From contig JAGHUQ010000004.1 of the NCBI GenBank assembly GCA_018064725.1, positions 1-53,520 on the forward strand: a DNA stretch of 53,520 nt, read 5' to 3'. Positions 48,522 to 53,520 of this stretch are shown here, one piece after another. The stretch's first letter is position 1. Every line of letters starts with the position of its first letter. Below the pieces are notes generated by a model, which was not told where the DNA came from, ran no database searches, and saw nothing but the letters and a program-made list of their open reading frames with translations. Source of the stretch: Candidatus Cryptobacteroides caccocaballi (GTDB lineage Bacteria > Bacteroidota > Bacteroidia > Bacteroidales > UBA932). The position numbers and the translations under genes are program-made.

Positions 48522-49934
48522 TCACATCATGAGCAGCACCATCATCTGAGCAGCCAGCACACGCAGAAACATTGCCAGCGGATAGACGGTCGCATAGCCA
48601 ACTGCGGCCTCGTCGCTGTTCTTGTCCTGTTCGCCGGCAAATGCCAGCGCAGGTGGGTTGGTGCTCGAACCGGCAAGCACACCGATGAGAGTATTGTATC
48701 TTATTTTCATGACCACCTTTCCGAGGAACCCGCAGAAGAGAAGCGGAAGGATGGTGATCATTGCTCCATATGCGATCCATATGTATCCGCCCTTGTTCAC
48801 AATGGTATCCACGAAACCGTTTCCGGCCTCCAGTCCCACGCATGCAAGGAAGAGGGAGATTCCTATCTCACGTATCATCAGGTTCGCTCCGTTGGTCGTA
48901 TAGGTCACGACCTTGAGACGCGGTCCGAAACAGCTGATCAGAATCGACACGATGAGAGGACCGCCGGCAAGGCCGAGTTTCACCGGCTGAGGGATGCCGG
49001 GGAAATGGAAAGGAATCATTCCCAAAGCGCATCCCAGTGCTATGCCCGCAAAAATCGAGATAAGGTTGGGGCTGTCAAGTTTCTTCAGAGAGTTTCCCAG
49101 CACCTTGGTCATAGCGTCCACTGCAGGCTCACTGCCTACTACAGAGACTATGTCCCCGAGCTGTATCACGGTCTCAGGCTTGGCAGATATCTCTATGCCG
49201 GCGCGGCGTATCGTGGTGATGCTGACACCAAGGTATTTTTCAAACTCCAGCTTTGCGAGACTCTTTCCATTGATTTTCCTCTTTGAAACAATGATCTCCT
49301 TTTGAACCATCTTGGCGCCTTCTGTCTGTTCCACGAGTTCCTTGCTCTCCGTTGTCATTGACTCTGTTTTCTTGACCAGAGGTGCCTCGTTACGGTAGAA
49401 TATGGCCTTGAGGAGAATGAACGAGAGTATGCAGCCGACAACACCGAGAGGATAGGCAACGGCGTAACCCAATGCAATAGTCGGGGAGCCTGAGCCGACT
49501 GCGTCCGTGTACGCCTGCTGGGCAGCTCCAAGACCGGGAGTGTTGGTGACGGCACCGGACATCACGCCCACCATGGTGGGTGGATCTATTCCTGTAAGTT
49601 TTGTAATGATGACTGTCACGCCGACTCCGGTAAGGACAACAAGCGCTGCCAGCAGATTTAGTTTGACTCCACCAGCACGGAAACTGGAGAAAAAGCTCGG
49701 TCCGACCTGCATACCGATGGAATACACAAACATGATGAGTCCGAATTCCTTCATGAAATGTAATATCTGCGGATCGAGGTTGAATCCGAAATGTGAGAAC
49801 ACGATACCCACGAACAGTATCCACGTCACCCCGAGAGAAATACCGAAGAGTTTATACCCTCCGAGTAGTTTTCCCAGCGCAATCACTGCACTGAGGACAA
49901 TTATTGATAATCCAATTGACATTATTTCAACCAT
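48522..49934 (-). CDS. AspT/YidE/YbjL-type transporter with central TrkA-C-like domain
   Basis: Repeated membrane halves; MVGVMSGAVTNTPGLGAAQQAY and LIGVLAGSSTNPPALAFAGEQ; central ISAKPETVIQLGDIVSVVGSEPAVDAM. Internal ATG at 49922 overlaps the LysR stop (TAATG). Confidence 0.88.
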   Translation of the reverse strand: MVEIMSIGLSIIVLSAVIALGKLLGGYKLFGISLGVTWILFVGIVFSHFGFNLDPQILHFMKEFGLIMFVYSIGMQVGPSFFSSFRAGGVKLNLLAALVVLTGVGVTVIITKLTGIDPPTMVGVMSGAVTNTPGLGAAQQAYTDAVGSGSPTIALGYAVAYPLGVVGCILSFILLKAIFYRNEAPLVKKTESMTTESKELVEQTEGAKMVQKEIIVSKRKINGKSLAKLEFEKYLGVSITTIRRAGIEISAKPETVIQLGDIVSVVGSEPAVDAMTKVLGNSLKKLDSPNLISIFAGIALGCALGMIPFHFPGIPQPVKLGLAGGPLIVSILISCFGPRLKVVTYTTNGANLMIREIGISLFLACVGLEAGNGFVDTIVNKGGYIWIAYGAMITILPLLFCGFLGKVVMKIRYNTLIGVLAGSSTNPPALAFAGEQDKNSDEAAVGYATVYPLAMFLRVLAAQMMVLLMM

Positions 49935-50827
49935 TTATTAGCCCTGGCCATCACAGCACTGGACTGAGTTAGAATCTTGATGAACTCTTCCGCCGCTCTC
50001 TTGCGGTATGCCTTCTTCAAGGCATGTATACAGCCCTCCATCTTCGTGCCCGGAGAATTGAGAGGTATCGCTGTAAGTCCGTCTGACTGATAGAGCGCAG
50101 CCTCAGAGAGAAAAGTGATCATATGGTTTTCCCTTACCAGATCCAGCAGAATGCTGACAGACGTTATCTCAAGCTGCGTATTGAGCTTCTGGTCCGCTCC
50201 TGGAAAACAACGGTCGAAGGCATTCCTAGCCTGTGTCTCCTTGTCCGGCAGCGCAATCCTCTGCCCCATCAGGTCCTCAATGCTGAGGATGTCTCTATCC
50301 GCAAGAGGATGGTCTTCCTTCATGATCGCACACAACTGGTCATCGAACAGCTGATGTGACTCGATTTCCGGATCCAGTACCATAGGCGTGAAACTCAACA
50401 CGAAGTCAAGTTCCGATCGCTTCAGCTTATCGAGAAGATTCTCCATGTTTCGGCAGAAAACATTGAGTTTCACGCCACGATACTGTCTTGTAAATTCCCT
50501 GACAGCCTCCGATAATATAGGCGCGAATGAGTACGTGATACCTATATTCAGTTCACCGGAGAGCATTTCCTTGAGATCATTGATCTTCGTAAAGCACGAG
50601 TCCGCATCCTGAAGTGTCCTCTTTGCACTAGGATACAGATGTTTTCCACATTCGGTCAGACTTACGCTGTGACTGTCCCTTTGGAACAACTCCACTCCCA
50701 GTTCCTCCTCGAGCTGCCGGATCTGCTGGGAGAGAGTGCTCTGCGTGATGAAAAGCTGCCGTGACGCCTCGGAAAAATTAAGGGTTTCCGCCGTCTTGAC
50801 AAAATACCTAAGCTGCCTCAGTTCCAT
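49922..50827 (-). CDS. LysR-family transcriptional regulator
   Basis: MELRQLRYFVKTAETLNFSEASRQLFITQSTLSQQIRQLEEELGVELFQRDSHSVSLTECG. Confidence 0.95.
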   Translation of the reverse strand: MELRQLRYFVKTAETLNFSEASRQLFITQSTLSQQIRQLEEELGVELFQRDSHSVSLTECGKHLYPSAKRTLQDADSCFTKINDLKEMLSGELNIGITYSFAPILSEAVREFTRQYRGVKLNVFCRNMENLLDKLKRSELDFVLSFTPMVLDPEIESHQLFDDQLCAIMKEDHPLADRDILSIEDLMGQRIALPDKETQARNAFDRCFPGADQKLNTQLEITSVSILLDLVRENHMITFLSEAALYQSDGLTAIPLNSPGTKMEGCIHALKKAYRKRAAEEFIKILTQSSAVMARANKWLK

Positions 50828-50841
50828 CTTGATTCCATGTT

Positions 50842-51039
50842 TTAGTCATCTAGATCCTTATAATGCGCGAGGGCCTGTTTGATTGACTCCGGATCATTGA
50901 GATCTATGGTGGCAACGGTCTTGGACTTCCTGTTTGCCCTGGCTCCCACACTTTTCATCGGCTTACTTGTCAATACCTCAAGGACTCTGAGGACAAATGC
51001 GAGTATGATACACGCGAAAATGATAATGATTGCTTTCAT
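50842..51039 (-). CDS. 65-aa single-TM small protein B (paralogue of small protein A)
   Basis: MKAIIIIFACIILAFVLRVLEVLTSKPMKSVGARANRKSKTVATIDLNDPESIKQALAHYKDLDD; same length as protein A, about half the residues identical; 14-nt gap to lysR. Confidence 0.82.
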   Translation of the reverse strand: MKAIIIIFACIILAFVLRVLEVLTSKPMKSVGARANRKSKTVATIDLNDPESIKQALAHYKDLDD

Positions 51040-51106
51040 GATATATTATAATATTGTTATTGCCTTATGACTGGTCAACGTTACAGGGTGTCAAAATCTG
51101 ACAGCG

Positions 51107-51164
51107 CAAAGGTATATCTGTCAAAACAATCAAAAGAGACTTGGTAAGTGTTTGTTTCTATAGC
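51107..51164 (-). promoter_or_regulatory. Promoter of small protein B-lysR-transporter: -7 box TACCTTTG plus conserved upstream motif
   Basis: Plus-strand CAAAGGTA (51107-51114), 36 nt, TTTGTTTC (51151-51158), inside TTGGTAAGTGTTTGTTTCTATAGC (51141-51164). Confidence 0.6.
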
Positions 51165-51311
51165 AACTATCGTCAAACACAATAACAACCGGGTGCATCT
51201 ATTGCAGAATACGATAGCTGACTGATTCAAGCCACCTGTAGCCGCTATCGGAAAAAATGAATCAAGGCATGAAAAATCCGGCAGAATCGAACGGACATTG
51301 ACATAAATGAG

Positions 51312-51319
51312 TAACTTTG
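51312..51319 (+). promoter_or_regulatory. Putative -7 box (TAACTTTG) of GH43
   Basis: Matches TAnnTTTG, 55 nt upstream of the GH43 ATG. Confidence 0.45.
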
Positions 51320-51374
51320 ACGAGAGCATTGAATCACTCCACCAATCCAAGTCACAAAAAATACTACAATATCT

Positions 51375-52760
51375 ATGAAACGGATTGCATCAGTCATCGC
51401 AGCGGCAGCGGCAGCCTGCCTCAGCGCAAACGCACAGAACCCAATCATCACCGGCATGTTCGCCCCAGACCCGGCACCATATGTGCATGACGGTAAGGTC
51501 TACCTCTTCGTAGACCACGACGAGCCGGACGCAACATTCTATTTCATGAAGGACTGGCACATCTTCAGTTCCGAGGACATGGTCAACTGGACCCACCTTG
51601 GAGCGCAGGTCACCACCGCAACCTTTGACTGGGCCATCCAGGGTGACAACGCCTGGGCAAGCCAGGCCGTAGAGGTTGGCGGCAAGTGGTACTGGTACGT
51701 CAGCATCATAGAGAGATCCAGCCATGCGCAGACCATCGGCGTTGCGGTGGCAGACAATCCGATGGGACCATGGAAGGATGCGATCGGAGGTCCTCTTGCA
51801 AAAGGTGAAGGATCCTTCATCGACCCTACCGTGTTCGTAGACGACGACGGCAGCGCCTACCTCTTCTGGGGTAACAAGGGCTGCTGGTACGGCAAGCTCA
51901 ACCCTGACATGATTTCGTTCGAGAACGGTTTCAGGGAGGTTCCCGGATTCCATGACCCTGAGTGCTTCGGCCCAGCCGTAATGAAGATGAACTGGAGCAA
52001 GGGCGAGAAGGAGTTGATGGTGGGCTACGAGGAAGGTCCATGGGTGAACAAACGCAACGGCATCTACTATATGAGCTACCCTTCCGGCGGCGTGCCTGAG
52101 CACATGGCATACTCCACTGCTCTCAACATCAACGGTCCATGGACCTATGGAGGAAAGATCATGGATGAGGCTCCCAACAGCTTCACCATCCACGGCGGCA
52201 ATATCAGCTACAAGGGTCACGACTACATGTTCTACCACAGCGGCATGCTCCCTAACGGCAACAGCTACCGCCGCTCGGCATGCGTGGAGGAATTCCATTT
52301 CAACCCGGACGGTTCCATACCTTTCATCCCATTCACAGAAGAGGGTGTTGCACCTGTGGGCTGCATCAATCCATACAACAGGGTCGAGGGCGAGACCATG
52401 GCACAGTCTTTCGGCATAAAGAACGACCGTCTTGCAGGCAGCAGGCACTATGTAACATCCATCCATCAGGGAGACTGGATCTGCATCCGCGAGGTCGACT
52501 TCGGCAGCACCAGCCCTGCACAGCTCACCGCTGAGGTACTGAACGTGAAGAACCCAGGCCGCGCTGAATTCTACCTCGACGCCATCTACATCCAGGAAGC
52601 GCGAGTACGTCCCATCGCCACCATCAATGTGGAGGCTGGCAGCAGCGTGATCACCGCCCCCGTACGCGGCGAGGTGACCGGCAAGCATGACGTCTACATC
52701 CTCTTCCGCGGCGGCGACGAGCAGCTCTTCGACCTGGACTGGTGGCAGTTCAGCAGGTAA
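51375..52760 (+). CDS. GH43-family glycoside hydrolase with C-terminal CBM6-like module, secreted
   Basis: Signal peptide; FAPDPAPYVHDGKVYLF, GEGSFIDPTVFVDDDGSAYLFWGN, GYEEGPWVNKRNGIYYMSY, C-terminal beta-sandwich ending YILFRGGDEQLFDLDWWQF. Confidence 0.9.
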   Translation: MKRIASVIAAAAAACLSANAQNPIITGMFAPDPAPYVHDGKVYLFVDHDEPDATFYFMKDWHIFSSEDMVNWTHLGAQVTTATFDWAIQGDNAWASQAVEVGGKWYWYVSIIERSSHAQTIGVAVADNPMGPWKDAIGGPLAKGEGSFIDPTVFVDDDGSAYLFWGNKGCWYGKLNPDMISFENGFREVPGFHDPECFGPAVMKMNWSKGEKELMVGYEEGPWVNKRNGIYYMSYPSGGVPEHMAYSTALNINGPWTYGGKIMDEAPNSFTIHGGNISYKGHDYMFYHSGMLPNGNSYRRSACVEEFHFNPDGSIPFIPFTEEGVAPVGCINPYNRVEGETMAQSFGIKNDRLAGSRHYVTSIHQGDWICIREVDFGSTSPAQLTAEVLNVKNPGRAEFYLDAIYIQEARVRPIATINVEAGSSVITAPVRGEVTGKHDVYILFRGGDEQLFDLDWWQFSR

Positions 52761-52791
52761 TCTGATATTGAGCGCATACTGACCGGAAAGA

Positions 52792-53436
52792 ATGTCTGAC
52801 AAGCACTTCTTCATATTCGACATCGACGGGACCATCATCGACACCGAGAAGACCGGCGTTCTTTCCATGATGGACACGGCAAAGCAGCTGATGGACCTGG
52901 ACATGAGCTACGATCAGGCGTACGGATATTTCGGAATCCCGAGCCATAAGGTCGGCAGCCTGCTCGGATACCACGACGCAGCAGAGTTCGGGGAAGTCTG
53001 GGAAGAGAACTTCATCCGGCTTTCCTATATGATGCGTCCCTTCGACGGAATCGCCGATGTGCTCGAGAAGATACACTCCGCCGGACACAGCATAGGATGC
53101 GTCACTTCCCGCAACCGCTTCGAATTCGACAAGGACGTGCATCTTGCTCCCCTGCTGAAATACTTCGACCACAGCATATGCGCAGAGGACAGCGAGAGGC
53201 ACAAGCCACATCCCGACCCCATACTTAAGTACATCGAGAAAAAGGAGCACGATCTCGGCCGAAAGATCAGCACGGAAGAATGCATATACATAGGTGACAC
53301 GATGCACGACTGCCAGTGCGCCCATTCAGCAGGCTGCGAATTTGCCCTCGCCGACTGGAACGGCAGAGGCCAGCAGGGAATTCCTTCGGAATACCATTTC
53401 ACCGAACCCGCCCAGATTTTGGAATTCCTTGCATAG
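52792..53436 (+). CDS. HAD-superfamily phosphatase
   Basis: FFIFDIDGTIIDTEKTG, GCVTSRNRFEFD, KPHPDPILKYI, CIYIGDTMHDCQCAHSAGC. Confidence 0.9.
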   Translation: MSDKHFFIFDIDGTIIDTEKTGVLSMMDTAKQLMDLDMSYDQAYGYFGIPSHKVGSLLGYHDAAEFGEVWEENFIRLSYMMRPFDGIADVLEKIHSAGHSIGCVTSRNRFEFDKDVHLAPLLKYFDHSICAEDSERHKPHPDPILKYIEKKEHDLGRKISTEECIYIGDTMHDCQCAHSAGCEFALADWNGRGQQGIPSEYHFTEPAQILEFLA

Positions 53437-53444
53437 AAATTTGC

Positions 53445-53452
53445 TATCTTTG
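53445..53452 (+). promoter_or_regulatory. Putative -7 box (TATCTTTG)
   Basis: Matches TAnnTTTG immediately upstream of the partial lipoprotein ORF. Confidence 0.5.
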
Positions 53453-53456
53453 TTCC

Positions 53457-53520
53457 ATGCGCCTGATGAAGAACATATCTGTCCTGATCCTCGCGATCCT
53501 CGCATCTTCATGCGGTCCGT
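53457..53520 (+). CDS. N-terminus of a predicted lipoprotein (truncated by window end)
   Basis: ATG at 53457 gives MRLMKNISVLILAILASSCGP, a signal peptide with lipobox; start may be Met4 (53466). Confidence 0.6.
   Translation, partial: MRLMKNISVLILAILASSCGP

Noticed and set aside
51390-52904. 504-aa minus-strand ORF antisense to GH43, longer than GH43 itself
   Set aside because: Composition is V/A/H/D-rich with no motif; GH43 with signal peptide is clearly the real gene.
1-53520. CRISPR arrays, transposons/IS elements, rRNA or tRNA genes
   Set aside because: No regularly spaced repeats, transposase-like ORFs or cloverleaf/rRNA sequence recognised by eye in the intergenic gaps. A tRNAscan or Infernal run would be needed to exclude small RNAs fully.

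Overview
Chromosomal window from a Bacteroidota (Bacteroidales-like) genome. Evidence: TAnnTTTG-type -7 promoter boxes, Bacteroidota lipoproteins, a hybrid two-component regulator, FISUMP and DUF4290 families. Left ~23 kb: an L-arabinose/arabinan locus. It has a divergent hybrid two-component system (HTCS, truncated by the left edge), two GH127-family lipoproteins, a GH97, a lipoprotein aldose-1-epimerase, an SSS-family Na+/solute symporter, araD, araA, a ribulokinase, GH51, a CotH-like protein and an HExxH lipoprotein, with no susC/susD pair in view. Middle: pta-ackA, a short ComEC-like protein, ApbE, FISUMP, DUF4290-FtsK-LolA, AddAB-like helicase/nuclease, reverse rubrerythrin, carboxylesterase, Ntn-hydrolase, S4 protein, manA, hisS, apt-like, PspC/ECF sigma/membrane protein, and proC. 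Right: an AspT/YidE-type transporter and LysR regulator flanked by two paralogous 65-aa single-TM proteins, then GH43 plus a putative C-terminal CBM, a HAD phosphatase and a partial lipoprotein. The least explained structure is the smORF-LysR-transporter-smORF module (48134-51160). Both small genes share a 24-nt upstream motif placed exactly 36 nt from an identical -7 box. No CRISPR array, transposase, rRNA or tRNA was recognised. All calls come from reading the sequence; no searches were run.
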